Assembly (NCBI GenBank): GCA_023954415.1
Contig: JAMLIB010000005.1
Span: 62,001-126,000, forward strand
Source: Trueperaceae bacterium
GTDB taxonomy: Bacteria; Deinococcota; Deinococci; Deinococcales; Trueperaceae
Length of the DNA: 64,000 bases
Direction: 5' to 3'
Shown: piece after piece, positions 56,179 to 64,000 of the stretch
Numbering within the stretch: position 1 is the first letter of the stretch
How the letters are laid out: each line of letters starts with the position of its first letter
Notes under the pieces: model-generated
What the model saw: only the letters and a program-made list of their open reading frames with translations
The model's database searches: none
What the model was told of the DNA's origin: nothing
Made by a program: the position numbers and the translations under genes

Positions 56179-57666
56179 TCAGCGGCGCTTGGCGTCGGCT
56201 AAGTGGCCGACCTCTGCCGGGGTCCACGTCCGGCCTCCCAGCACGGCGGGGCGCCACGCCGGCTGCTCGACGACCGTGCCCCGTAGGTCGTAGGCGTCCG
56301 CCTCGGTAACCCTAACCCTGACCAGGTCGCCGATCTTGACGGTGCCGTCGGAGTCGGCGAGGACGTTGCCGTCGATGCCGGGCGCGTCGCCCTTGGAGCG
56401 GCAGACGAGTTCGCCGGGGGCGCTGCCGTAGTCGTCGACGATGGCGTCCACCACGGTGCCGACCTTCGCTCGGAGCTTCTCCGCCGAGATGGCCTGCTGC
56501 AACTCCATGAGCCGCGCGTAGCGCTCCTGCTTGACCTCTTCGGGCACCGCGTCAGGCAGGCCGTTGGCGTCGGCCTCGGGCACGTCGCTGTAGGTGAACG
56601 CGCCGACGCGGTCAAGGCGCGCCTGTGCGAGGAAGTCGAGGAGTTCCGTGAACTCGCTCTCCGTCTCACCGGGGAACCCGACTATGAAGGTCGAGCGGAG
56701 CGTGAGGTCCGGGCAGACGGCGCGCCAGGCCTCGATGGTCTCCAGGTGGCTACGCGCGCCGCCGGGGCGGCGCATGGCGCGCAGGATGCGCGGGCTCGCG
56801 TGCTGCAGCGGGACGTCGAGGTAGGGCAGGAGCCTGCCTTCCGCCATGAGTGGGATGAGGTCGCGCACGTGCGGGTAGGGGTAGACGTAGTGGAGCCTGA
56901 CCCAGGCGCCCAGCTCGCCGAGCTCCTTGACCAGGTCGACGAGGTGGGCGCGCACGGCTCGCCCCTGGTACTCGCTCGTCCGGTGGCGCAGGTCGTTGCC
57001 GTAGGCGCTGGAGTCCTGGGCGATGACCATGAGCTCCTTGGTGCCGGTGGCGACGAGACGCGTGGCCTCGTAGAGGACATCGCCGGCGTCGCGCGACGCG
57101 AGGTCGCCACGGAGCTTGGGGATGATGCAGAAGCTGCAGCGGTGGTCGCACCCTTCCGCGATCTTCAGGTACGAGTAGTGGCGCGGCGTCAGCTTGACGA
57201 ACGCCGGGTCGGCGACGGCGCCGCGCGTGCCCGCCACCGGCAGGAGGGAGGTGAAGGGGTCGTGCGCCCTAGGCAAGGCCGCGTGCACCGCGCTCATGAC
57301 GCCGCCGACGTCCGCCTGGCCCGTGATGGCGAGGACCTTGGGGTGGCGCTCGCGGATCGTCTCGGGGCGTTCGCCGAGGCAGCCCGTGACGATGACCTTG
57401 CCGTTCTCCCTGAGCGCCTCGCCGATCGCCTCCAGCGACTCCTCGACGGCCGGGGTTATGAAGCCGCACGTGTTGACGACGACCACGTCCGCCTCGTCGT
57501 AGCCGGGCACGACGGCGTAGCCTTCCACCCGAAGCTGGCTCAGGATGCGCTCCGAGTCGACGAGCGCCTTCGGGCAGCCGAGGCTGACGAAGCCGACGCG
57601 GCCCGGTCCGGTGGCGGCGTTCGCCGCTATGCGAGATGCAGCTTCGAGGTCCCGGATGGTCGTCAT
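56179..57666 (-). CDS. rimO: ribosomal protein S12 methylthiotransferase RimO
   Basis: A 495-residue radical-SAM enzyme that adds a methylthio group to an aspartate of ribosomal protein S12. The N-terminal UPF0004 domain holds one Fe-S cluster (Cys31, Cys67, Cys96) and the radical-SAM domain the other in [10 protein letters not shown] (Cys173, Cys177, Cys180). A C-terminal TRAM domain follows, then a ~30-residue tail. CGCP-type [11 protein letters not shown] and HRCSFCIIP favour RimO over MiaB. A possible TGT-TACACT -10 box ends 10 nt before the ATG. Confidence 0.95.
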   Translation of the reverse strand: MTTIRDLEAASRIAANAATGPGRVGFVSLGCPKALVDSERILSQLRVEGYAVVPGYDEADVVVVNTCGFITPAVEESLEAIGEALRENGKVIVTGCLGERPETIRERHPKVLAITGQADVGGVMSAVHAALPRAHDPFTSLLPVAGTRGAVADPAFVKLTPRHYSYLKIAEGCDHRCSFCIIPKLRGDLASRDAGDVLYEATRLVATGTKELMVIAQDSSAYGNDLRHRTSEYQGRAVRAHLVDLVKELGELGAWVRLHYVYPYPHVRDLIPLMAEGRLLPYLDVPLQHASPRILRAMRRPGGARSHLETIEAWRAVCPDLTLRSTFIVGFPGETESEFTELLDFLAQARLDRVGAFTYSDVPEADANGLPDAVPEEVKQERYARLMELQQAISAEKLRAKVGTVVDAIVDDYGSAPGELVCRSKGDAPGIDGNVLADSDGTVKIGDLVRVRVTEADAYDLRGTVVEQPAWRPAVLGGRTWTPAEVGHLADAKRR

Positions 57667-57697
57667 ACCGCCGCCGAGTGTAACAGTAGGTCCGCCG

Positions 57698-59053
57698 TCA
57701 ACGGCTCGTCACGGCGAGCTGCTCCCAGGGGTCGGGCAGGCGCGCGCCGCGCTGCGTGAGCAACGGCCGCACGAGCCCGGCGAGGTAGAGCGATCCGGCC
57801 ACGAGCAGGAGCGGGGCGCCGGCGGCGCGCGCGGCAGCCGTGGCCGCGTCGAGGGCGGCCGCGGTGTCCGCCACCACGGTCGCGCCGGGCCACACCGCCG
57901 TCGGCGTCTCGCCGCGCGCGGCCTCCGTGACGATCACCGTGGCCGCACGCGGCGCGAGCGTGTCGAGCACCCGCTGGCCCTGCTTGCGGGCGAGGGCCCC
58001 GAAGAGGAGGGTGTAGCCGGGTGTCACCTCTGCCGCCAGCCGCGCAGCGGCGGCCGGGTCGTGCGCGCCGTCCAGGACGACGAGCAGCTCACCGCCGCGG
58101 TCGCCTTGCACCAGGAAACGTTCGAAGCGTGCGGGGAGGGCCGGGGCGCGGAGGCCGGCGGCGACGGCCGGCTCCGGAACGGCGAGGAGCCGGAGCGCCG
58201 CCGCGGCCAGACGCGAGTTGGCCCGCCGGTTGGCGTTGGCGCCGGCGAGCGTCCCGGACGGCGCCCCGGTCGGCGGCGCAGCGAGGTCGTCCGCGACGGC
58301 GCGCGGAAGTTCGAAGAGGCCGTCGCTCGCCGCGCCGGCGTTCCGCGACGTGTCCGAGACGAACGGGTCGAGGTGGAAAGGCGCGCCGAGCCTCGCGGCC
58401 TGCGCCGCTGCGACAGCGACCACCTCCGGCTGGGAGGCGCCGCACACGACCGGAACGCCTGCGCGGAAGGCGCCCGCCTTATCGGAAGCGATGGCGGTGA
58501 GCGTCGTGCCGAGCGTGTCCATGTGGTCGAGGTCGACGTTCGTGAGCACGACGACATCGACGGGCCTTACGGCGCGCGTGGCGTCGTGCAGGCCGCCGAC
58601 GCCGGCCTCGAGCACGCAGGCGTCCGCGCTCGCCGCGAACCGCTCGAGGGCGAAGGCTAGCGTCCACTCGAAGAACGCAGGCCGCAGCCCCTCGTCGTGG
58701 GGCCAGGCGTCGTCGAGGCGTCTGGCACGTTCGACGAACGCCACGAGCGCCGCCTCTGAGACGGGCACGCCGTCCACGGCCACGCGCTCGCGGAACTCCT
58801 CGACGTGAGGCGAGAGGAACCGGCCGGTGCGAGCACCGGAAGCGCTCAGGCCGCGCGCGAGCATAGTGGAGACGGTGCCCTTGCCGTTGGTGCCCACCAC
58901 CACGGCCGTCGGGGTCGGCGGCTTCAGGCTGAGCTCGCGCAGGAGCGTGGCCGCCCTCGCGCTGGTGCGCCTGCCACCGGAGCGGGTCCTGGCGTAGAGC
59001 CACTGGAGCGCCTCGGCGTAAGCGGTGGCGGCCGCGGCAGGGCCTCGCGTCAT
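57698..59053 (-). CDS. folC: dihydrofolate/folylpolyglutamate synthase
   Basis: A Mur-ligase-family enzyme of 451 residues that adds glutamate to folates. P-loop [43 protein letters not shown] and [15 protein letters not shown] are characteristic. Whether it also has dihydrofolate synthase activity is not decidable here. ATG 59053 is chosen; it starts 10 bp after the stop of the preceding gene, so both are probably cotranscribed. Confidence 0.93.
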   Translation of the reverse strand: MTRGPAAAATAYAEALQWLYARTRSGGRRTSARAATLLRELSLKPPTPTAVVVGTNGKGTVSTMLARGLSASGARTGRFLSPHVEEFRERVAVDGVPVSEAALVAFVERARRLDDAWPHDEGLRPAFFEWTLAFALERFAASADACVLEAGVGGLHDATRAVRPVDVVVLTNVDLDHMDTLGTTLTAIASDKAGAFRAGVPVVCGASQPEVVAVAAAQAARLGAPFHLDPFVSDTSRNAGAASDGLFELPRAVADDLAAPPTGAPSGTLAGANANRRANSRLAAAALRLLAVPEPAVAAGLRAPALPARFERFLVQGDRGGELLVVLDGAHDPAAAARLAAEVTPGYTLLFGALARKQGQRVLDTLAPRAATVIVTEAARGETPTAVWPGATVVADTAAALDAATAAARAAGAPLLLVAGSLYLAGLVRPLLTQRGARLPDPWEQLAVTSR

Positions 59054-59063
59054 CCCGTGGCGG

Positions 59064-59804
59064 TCAAGCGCGCCGGCGGCGGCGCGGCCGGCGGCGGGGT
59101 CCGCGCTGCTCGCCCTTGTCCTGGGCCTTGCCGCCGTTGCCCCCGCCCCCGCCCCCGCCACGCCTGCGGCCGCCGCGGACGGGCGCCTCGCCGAACGGCT
59201 CGAGCGCCGCCTCGCTCGCGACCTTGATGAGGAGGGCGTCGAGATGCCCGTCGGCCAGGCGTTGGGTGAGCTTGAGGATGTGATGCGGCGCCTGGTTATC
59301 CACGTAGACGACGCTCTGCCCGGGGTGGATGACGTACGCGCGCGCGCGGCGCGGGCCAAACGGGCCGTCCAGCTCCACCTCACCGCCGTACTGGACGCTG
59401 ACCGTCTTGCCGAGGAGGGGGATGAGCACCGGCTCGGCGCGTTCACCGATCGTCCTGAGCTCGTGCAGCAAAGATAGGGGGTCGCGGTAGGAGACGAGGT
59501 ACGGGACGCTCGCCTGGTCCTTCTGACCTTTGACGGCGGAGACGAGCCCCGTCTGCGGGTCGAACGTCACGTCGAAGCTGCGCGACTCGTTCCGTTCCTG
59601 CGTCTCCTCGAGGTAACGCAGGGAGAAGAACCGCTCGGCGCTGCAGCGGCTGCGTTGCACCACGGTGGCGTTGCCCAGCGCGCCCTGGAACTGCGCCTTG
59701 CCTTCCAGCTGCGTGTGGCGACCCTTGAGCTCCGTCTTGATGACCTGCGTGCCGGCTGGCTTGCCGCGGTAGGTGTACCGGAAGCTCATGACCTCGACCG
59801 ACAT
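59064..59804 (-). CDS. conserved protein, DUF3108-like, with Arg/Gly-rich tail
   Basis: A 246-residue protein I cannot assign with certainty. Residues 1-200 are beta-rich, beginning MSFRYTYRGKPAGTQVIKTE and including YRDPLSLLHELRTIG, reminiscent of DUF3108. There is no signal peptide, unlike many DUF3108 proteins. The last ~35 residues are an extreme Gly/Arg tail (GGRRRGGGGGGGNGG, then RRRPRRRRRA), likely disordered and able to bind nucleic acid. The ATG lies 7 nt after TGG-TACGCT, a leaderless-type promoter. folC follows after 10 bp. Confidence 0.6.
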   Translation of the reverse strand: MSVEVMSFRYTYRGKPAGTQVIKTELKGRHTQLEGKAQFQGALGNATVVQRSRCSAERFFSLRYLEETQERNESRSFDVTFDPQTGLVSAVKGQKDQASVPYLVSYRDPLSLLHELRTIGERAEPVLIPLLGKTVSVQYGGEVELDGPFGPRRARAYVIHPGQSVVYVDNQAPHHILKLTQRLADGHLDALLIKVASEAALEPFGEAPVRGGRRRGGGGGGGNGGKAQDKGEQRGPRRRPRRRRRA

Positions 59805-59811
59805 GGGTCGA

Positions 59812-59817
59812 AGCGTA
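59812..59817 (-). promoter_or_regulatory. extended -10 box of the DUF3108-like gene and folC
   Basis: TGG-TACGCT on the minus strand ends 7 nt before ATG 59804, identical to the ruvB promoter in the nine core bases. Confidence 0.55.
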
Positions 59818-59863
59818 CCACCTGTCGGGCCCGCGTTCGCTGGCTGCAGCGCCAGGCGGACGC

Positions 59864-60958
59864 TCAGAACGGGAGGTCGCCGTCGCTCAGCTGGCTGAGC
59901 TCCTGGGTGCTCCTGCCCTGGCGCAGCACGTTCATCAGGAGCGCCACGACGGCCGGGTCGAGCGTCTTGCCGGCCCTGGCGTCGAGCGCCTTCTCGACGT
60001 CGCGCATGGGTAGGGCCTCGCCGCGTTCGCTGCTCAGGAGGTCGAACGCGTCCGCGACCGCGACGATGCGCGCCAGGAGCGGGATGTCCTCCTTGCGCAG
60101 GCCGTCAGGGAAGCCGGAGCCGTCCCACGCCTCGTGGTGGTGGCGGATGCCCTCGGCGGCCGGGGCGAGGAGGTCGCTGGCCGCGACCATGTTGGCGCCG
60201 CGCTGCGGGTGGTCGAGGTCCTCGATCTTCTGGTCGAGCCCGTTGCCGAGCTTCCCGATGTCGTGGAGCATGGCGGCGAAGTAGAGGTCTGCCAGCTGCG
60301 CCCGGGTCGAGCCCATGGCGCGGCCGAGGGCGAGGGCGTAGGCCGTCACGCGTTCGGCGTGGCCAAGCTGGGCGAAGTCGACGGCCTCGAACGCCTGTAC
60401 GAAGGCGCGGGTGAACTGCACGAGGCTTAGCTTGGCCATGCGGAGCTCGGTCGCGCGGTCGTGGGCCTCGCCGAGGACAGCGCCCCAGCGCGTGGCCAGC
60501 TTCACGTCCTCGTCGGTGAAGCCGGGTTGGCCGTGCCTATGCAGCACGAGCGCGCCGTGGCGCTCGTAGCGACCGGCCACGGGCACGACGAGCGCGCTCG
60601 TGGCCTCGCGTAGGCCGAGGTTGCCGTAGTCGGAGCGGACGCCCGCCTCGTTGCTCGTGAAGAGCTCGGCGACCAGGTTCGGCACCAGGCGCGGGCCGAC
60701 GCTGCGCCAGGGGCCGTTCATGGCCGGCAGGCGGAGCAGGGCGTCGTCGTACCCGAGTTGAGCCTCGAACGTGTAGCCGCGGCCGGCGTCCCCGCCGACC
60801 ACGTAACCGCGCACGTCGCCCGGCAGGTAGCCGGCGAGGGCCTTCAGCACCTCGGTGCCCCGCTCCTTGGCACTCCTGGCATGCAGGAGCCCCTCGCACG
60901 TGGCGATCGCCTCCGGCGCGCGGGTAGTAGTGTCGTTCGCGAAGATGCGTCTGAACAC
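59864..60958 (-). CDS. GAF-like/HD-GYP domain protein
   Basis: A 364-residue signalling protein. The N-terminal ~190 residues resemble a GAF sensor domain. The C-terminal part is an HD-GYP phosphodiesterase domain: LGHAERVTAYALALG, the HD pair in LHDIGKLG, then HHHEAWDGSGFPDGL, with GFP in place of GYP, and ARIVAVADAFDLL. HD-GYP enzymes hydrolyse cyclic di-GMP. I chose GTG 60958 because AAGGTGG lies 8 nt upstream and a TATGCT -10-like box (61007-61012) lies between it and an alternative in-frame ATG at 61051. Confidence 0.8.
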   Translation of the reverse strand: MFRRIFANDTTTRAPEAIATCEGLLHARSAKERGTEVLKALAGYLPGDVRGYVVGGDAGRGYTFEAQLGYDDALLRLPAMNGPWRSVGPRLVPNLVAELFTSNEAGVRSDYGNLGLREATSALVVPVAGRYERHGALVLHRHGQPGFTDEDVKLATRWGAVLGEAHDRATELRMAKLSLVQFTRAFVQAFEAVDFAQLGHAERVTAYALALGRAMGSTRAQLADLYFAAMLHDIGKLGNGLDQKIEDLDHPQRGANMVAASDLLAPAAEGIRHHHEAWDGSGFPDGLRKEDIPLLARIVAVADAFDLLSSERGEALPMRDVEKALDARAGKTLDPAVVALLMNVLRQGRSTQELSQLSDGDLPF

Positions 60959-61164
60959 GTCAAAGCCACCTTGGCCCAGGCTCCTCGACTCGGCCCGGTC
61001 AGGGGGAGCATACCCGCTGACCCGGCCGATCCGCTGCGAGGAACTGGGCATCAGGCCCCGAGCGGGGCGGCTACGCGTAGGGCACGGCGCCGAGGGGACG
61101 CGCGCGCTGGCCTGCCTCCGGGCGCGGCGGCACCGGGCAGGCCCGGACCGGCGCGCGGCGTCGT

Positions 61165-61170
61165 TATGAT
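61165..61170 (+). promoter_or_regulatory. -10 box of serS, leaderless type
   Basis: TATGAT (5/6 to consensus) ends 7 nt before ATG 61178. Two other ATGs overlap or abut this box, so 61178 is the best start. Confidence 0.6.
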
Positions 61171-61177
61171 GACCGCC

Positions 61178-62458
61178 ATGCTCGACCTGCGCTTCATCCG
61201 CGAGAACACCGCCGCCGTCCGGCGCGCCATCTCAGACAAACAGATGCCGGACGCCCTGGAGAAGCTCGACCAGCTGCTGCTCGTCGACGAGGAGCACCGG
61301 CTCCTCAAACGCGACCTCGAGGAGAAGCAGGCCGAGCGCAACGCCAACGCCCGCCTCGTCGGACAGCTGAAGCGCGAGGGCTCTGATGCCGGCGAGCTCA
61401 TGGCCGCCATGGCCGGCCTGTCCGACGAGGTCAAGCGGTTGGAGGACAGGGAGCGTTCGCTTCAGACGCAGTTGGACGCGCTACTCCTCGAGGTGCCCAA
61501 CCTGCCGCACGCGAGCGTGCCGTACGGCGTGAGCGAGCATGACAACGTCGTGGCCAAGGAGTGGGGCGAGAAGCCGACGTTCGCGTTCGAGCCGCGCCCG
61601 CACTGGGAGCTCATGGCGGCGCGGGGCTGGGTGGACTTCGAGGTGGGCGTCAAGGTCGCCGGCGCCGGCTTCCCCGTATTCAAGGGCGCTGGCTCGCGGC
61701 TCGTGCGCGCCCTGCGCAACTACTTCCTGGACCGCCTGGCCGTGGCCGGCTACGTGGAGATCGTCCCGCCTCTGATGGTCAACGCGGCCTCGGCGACCGC
61801 CACCGGTCAGCTGCCGGACAAGGAAGGCCAGATGTACGAGGTCACGGACGGCTTCTTCCTGATCCCCACCTCGGAGGTGCCCGTCACCAACGTGCATAGG
61901 GACGAGATCCTCGCGCTGGAGGAGCTGCCCATCAAGTACACGGCGTTCACGCCGTGCTTCCGCCGGGAGGCCGGCAGCCACGGCAAGGACGTGCGCGGCC
62001 TCAACCGCGTCCATCAGTTCGACAAGGTCGAGATGGTGCAGTTCTGCGCGCCAGAGGGCTCGTACGCGGCCCTCGAGGAGATGACGAGGATCGCGGAGGG
62101 CTTCCTGGAGGAGCTGGGCCTCGCCTACCGGCGCCTCCTCATGTGCACGGGCGACCTCGGCTTCACCCAGGCGAAGAAGTACGACCTGGAGGTCTGGAGC
62201 CCGGGTCAGGGGCGCTGGCTCGAGGTCTCGAGCGTCAGCAACATGGAGGCGTTCCAGGCGAGCCGCTTGCGGACGCGCGCGCGTCCGGGCGGCGTGACGG
62301 GTAAGGGGAAGACGGAGAGCGTCCACACCTTGAACGGCAGCGCGCTGGCCTTCCCGCGCACGATCGCGGCGCTCGTCGAGACCTACCAGGAGGCCGACGG
62401 CGCGGTGCGCGTGCCGGGGGCGCTGCGCGACTACCTGGGGGCGGCCAGGCTGGAGTGA
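61178..62458 (+). CDS. serS: seryl-tRNA synthetase
   Basis: A 426-residue class II synthetase. The N-terminal tRNA-binding coiled coil (about 25-105) is followed by the catalytic domain with motif 2 (FTPCFRREAGSHGKDVRGLNRVHQFDKVE) and motif 3 (GSALAFPRTIAALVETYQ). TSE(V) in LIPTSEVPVTN binds serine. Length and motifs are complete. Confidence 0.98.
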   Translation: MLDLRFIRENTAAVRRAISDKQMPDALEKLDQLLLVDEEHRLLKRDLEEKQAERNANARLVGQLKREGSDAGELMAAMAGLSDEVKRLEDRERSLQTQLDALLLEVPNLPHASVPYGVSEHDNVVAKEWGEKPTFAFEPRPHWELMAARGWVDFEVGVKVAGAGFPVFKGAGSRLVRALRNYFLDRLAVAGYVEIVPPLMVNAASATATGQLPDKEGQMYEVTDGFFLIPTSEVPVTNVHRDEILALEELPIKYTAFTPCFRREAGSHGKDVRGLNRVHQFDKVEMVQFCAPEGSYAALEEMTRIAEGFLEELGLAYRRLLMCTGDLGFTQAKKYDLEVWSPGQGRWLEVSSVSNMEAFQASRLRTRARPGGVTGKGKTESVHTLNGSALAFPRTIAALVETYQEADGAVRVPGALRDYLGAARLE

Positions 62459-62468
62459 GCGGCTAGGC

Positions 62469-62493
62469 CCCCGGGCCGGTCGTCGGTCCGGGG
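62469..62493. terminator. hairpin between serS and gatC
   Basis: CCCCGGGCC (62469-62477) pairs with GGTCCGGGG (62485-62493), with one G-U pair and a 7-base loop, between convergent genes. Confidence 0.5.
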
Positions 62494-62505
62494 CGGCTCG
62501 CGCCC

Positions 62506-62799
62506 TCAGTCGTCCTCGAGCGTGCGCGGCACCTCGAAGAAGCCGTCCTTGGCGGCGGGAGCCAGCGCCAGGGCCGTGGTGGTGGGTAGGGACGGCGCCA
62601 GGACGTCGGCCCGCATGGCGGTGGCCGGCGCTAGGGGTGGGCGCCATTCGTCCTCCCCCTCGACGTCGGCGGCTTGCAGCCGGGCCAGGTAGTCGAGGAG
62701 CGTGCCCAGGTCGGAAGCGACCTCGGCTGCCTCGTCGGGCGCGAGCTCCAGTCGTGCGAGGCGTTGCAGGTGCTCCAGACGGTCGTCTGTCCGCGTCAT
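62506..62799 (-). CDS. gatC: Asp-tRNA(Asn)/Glu-tRNA(Gln) amidotransferase subunit C
   Basis: A 97-residue small subunit of GatCAB, which makes Gln-tRNA or Asn-tRNA by transamidation and is stabilised by GatC. LEHLQRLARLELAPDEAAEVASDLGTLLDYLARLQAADV and the C-terminal FFEVPRTLEDD are the family ends. The start is ATG 62799 (MTRTDD), 7 nt after TGC-TAGCAT; an ATG 9 bases upstream overlaps the promoter. gatA and gatB are not in the window. Confidence 0.93.
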   Translation of the reverse strand: MTRTDDRLEHLQRLARLELAPDEAAEVASDLGTLLDYLARLQAADVEGEDEWRPPLAPATAMRADVLAPSLPTTTALALAPAAKDGFFEVPRTLEDD

Positions 62800-62806
62800 C
62801 CGCGGC

Positions 62807-62812
62807 ATGCTA
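62807..62812 (-). promoter_or_regulatory. extended -10 box of gatC, leaderless type
   Basis: TGC-TAGCAT on the minus strand ends 7 nt before ATG 62799. Confidence 0.55.
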
Positions 62813-62889
62813 GCACGCGCGCCGACCTAGGCCGCTGCGGCCTTGCTCGCTGCGGCTCTGGTCTTCGGCGCTGGTGCCGGAGCCAGGGC

Positions 62890-63627
62890 TCAGCGCCCCA
62901 AGACGAGCCCAACCACCCAGTAGAAGAGCACCGCCAGCGGCAGGGCGGGCAGCATGGCGGCCACCCTGAGGCGCTTGACGTCGAGGAGCCCCAAGCCGAG
63001 CGCGACGATCATGAGCCCGCCGACGCCGTTGACGAGCAGCACGCGCGGGTCGGCGGCTGGGTCGGGTATCAGGTTCGAGAACGCCCCGGCAGCCAGCGAC
63101 AGGCCCCCTTGGTAGACGAGCACGACGAGGGCGGAGGCGAGGACGCCGAAGCCGAAGCTGGCCGCCAACGCGAGCGCCGAGAAGCCGTCGAGCGCCGACT
63201 TGAGGACGAGGAAGCCCGCCTCTCCAGATAGACCGTTCTGGATACTGCCGAGGAGCGTCAGCGGACCGACGCAGAAGAGGAGGGAGGCCGCGACGAACCC
63301 TTCCGTGAACCGCCCCTTGCCCTTCAGGCGCGCCTTGAGGAGCACGCCGAGCCGCTCGAGACCGGCCTCGATGCGCCACCATTCCCCGAGGGGCGCCCCG
63401 ATGGCGAGGGCCATGAGGCCGACGATCACGCCGGGCGGGTCGGTGACCTTGGCCAGGTCGAAGGCGTTCGCGATGCCGATGTACACCGTCACGAGGCCGA
63501 TGGCCTGCATGACGGCCTCGGTGATCCGAGACGGCAGCTTGCCGCTCACCGCAAGACCGATGGCGGCGCCCCCGACCACGGTCGCCACGTTGAGCCACGT
63601 GCCCCAGGTCTGGTCGAAGAAGGTCAT
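62890..63627 (-). CDS. DUF554 family membrane protein
   Basis: A 245-residue protein with about seven membrane helices, complete over the DUF554 family: TWLNVATVVGGAAIGLAVSGKLP at the start, IVGLMALAIGAPLGEWWRIE, and FVAASLLFCVGPLTLLGSIQNGLSG. The family has no firmly known role; transport has been suggested. Its ATG overlaps the preceding stop as ATGA. Confidence 0.9.
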   Translation of the reverse strand: MTFFDQTWGTWLNVATVVGGAAIGLAVSGKLPSRITEAVMQAIGLVTVYIGIANAFDLAKVTDPPGVIVGLMALAIGAPLGEWWRIEAGLERLGVLLKARLKGKGRFTEGFVAASLLFCVGPLTLLGSIQNGLSGEAGFLVLKSALDGFSALALAASFGFGVLASALVVLVYQGGLSLAAGAFSNLIPDPAADPRVLLVNGVGGLMIVALGLGLLDVKRLRVAAMLPALPLAVLFYWVVGLVLGR

Positions 63628-64000
63628 GCGGCCCCGCCCTCGGGCGGGGCTCGGCGCAAGACGAGGACCGTGACGCCGGCGCCGACGACTAGGGGGATCC
63701 CGACCAGCCAGATCAGCCAGGTCGACAGCGAGCGGGGGGCGACGGGCGTCGGCGGCAGCACGAACGGGATAGCGCCGTTGACCGCGCCGCCGACCTCGAG
63801 CGGCACGTTGGCGATCGCCTCCTCGTTCAGGAAGGTCGTGTCGCGCACACTGAGCGTGTACGTGCCCGCGGCAGGGGCCCGGAGCGTGCCGCGGTAACTC
63901 CCCTCCGCCGCGCCCTCGGCGAACTGGCCGGAGGCCTCGTCGGGAGTGACGGCCAGGAACTCGCTCGCCTCCGTGCCGACGACGCTCTCGGGCACCGGCG
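63624..64000 (-). CDS. C-terminal part of a secreted, membrane-anchored protein (partial)
   Basis: The frame continues past the window edge. The visible ~125 residues contain a beta-rich region (GSYRGTLRAPAAGTYTLSVRD) typical of extracellular Ig-like or VWA-associated domains. A Pro/Ser linker and one membrane helix (LIWLVGIPLVVGAGVTVLVL) follow, then a short cytoplasmic tail. The identity of the full protein cannot be told. It precedes the DUF554 gene with a 4-bp overlap. Confidence 0.6.
   Translation of the reverse strand, partial: PVPESVVGTEASEFLAVTPDEASGQFAEGAAEGSYRGTLRAPAAGTYTLSVRDTTFLNEEAIANVPLEVGGAVNGAIPFVLPPTPVAPRSLSTWLIWLVGIPLVVGAGVTVLVLRRAPPEGGAA

Overview
The window is about 64 kb of high-GC, gene-dense chromosome with very short intergenic gaps. 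The gene families point to the Deinococcota, most likely a Truepera-like lineage. The evidence is a nine-gene V/A-type ATPase operon in the order known from Thermus (G-I-K-E-C-F-A-B-D), a BamA/Omp85 protein with POTRA repeats, a CarD-type regulator, RecF next to a DciA-type (DUF721) protein, and many TANNNT -10 boxes 5-9 nt in front of start codons, as described for leaderless transcripts in Deinococcus. The taxonomic placement is inference; no rRNA or tRNA gene was seen. No CRISPR array, insertion sequence or prophage was seen either.

Layout. 1-2.2 kb (minus): psuG, then a RodZ-like HTH/PEGA membrane protein. 2.2-5 kb (plus): a FUN14-like protein, then groES-groEL behind a sigma-A promoter and a CIRCE-like operator. 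5-6.4 kb (plus): a phosphodiesterase-family enzyme. 6.4-10 kb (minus): recF-dciA-gpmI. 10-12 kb (plus): sufS-sufU. 12-13.4 kb (minus): purine nucleoside phosphorylase and DivIVA. 13.6-16.3 kb (plus): bamA. 16.3-17.4 kb (minus): ychF. 17.5-20 kb (plus): hom-thrC. 20-30.3 kb: a long minus-strand array with an ABC exporter, uvrB, a signal-peptide membrane protein, carD, rsmA, a PfkB kinase, an S41 protease and an MBL-fold hydrolase. 30.3-32.3 kb (plus): acetoacetyl-CoA synthetase. 32.3-38.2 kb (minus): ruvB, a DUF4388/receiver protein and a sugar ABC importer without its own ATPase. 38.4-40.8 kb (plus): a phosphoribosyltransferase and dnaG. 40.9-49.4 kb (plus): the V-ATPase operon. 49.6-54.8 kb (plus): an AapJQMP-type amino acid importer. 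55-56.1 kb (plus): pilT. 56.2-61 kb (minus): rimO, a conserved protein with a basic tail, folC and an HD-GYP protein. 61.2-62.5 kb (plus): serS. 62.5-64 kb (minus): gatC, a DUF554 protein and the end of a membrane-anchored secreted protein.

Most of the content is housekeeping: protein folding, DNA repair, Fe-S assembly, amino acid synthesis, envelope assembly and ion transport. The less usual material lies in how it is expressed and in added domains. Points of interest are (i) a near-leaderless 36-codon ORF overlapping a terminator-like hairpin in front of the V-ATPase operon; (ii) short cistrons joined by ATGA/GTGA overlaps to pilT, the phosphodiesterase gene and aapP; (iii) an amino acid permease carrying a roughly 220-residue insertion with a canonical EF-hand loop; (iv) a DciA protein with a four-cysteine C-terminal extension; and (v) a RodZ-like protein with an N-terminal heptad array encoded by 21-bp DNA repeats.
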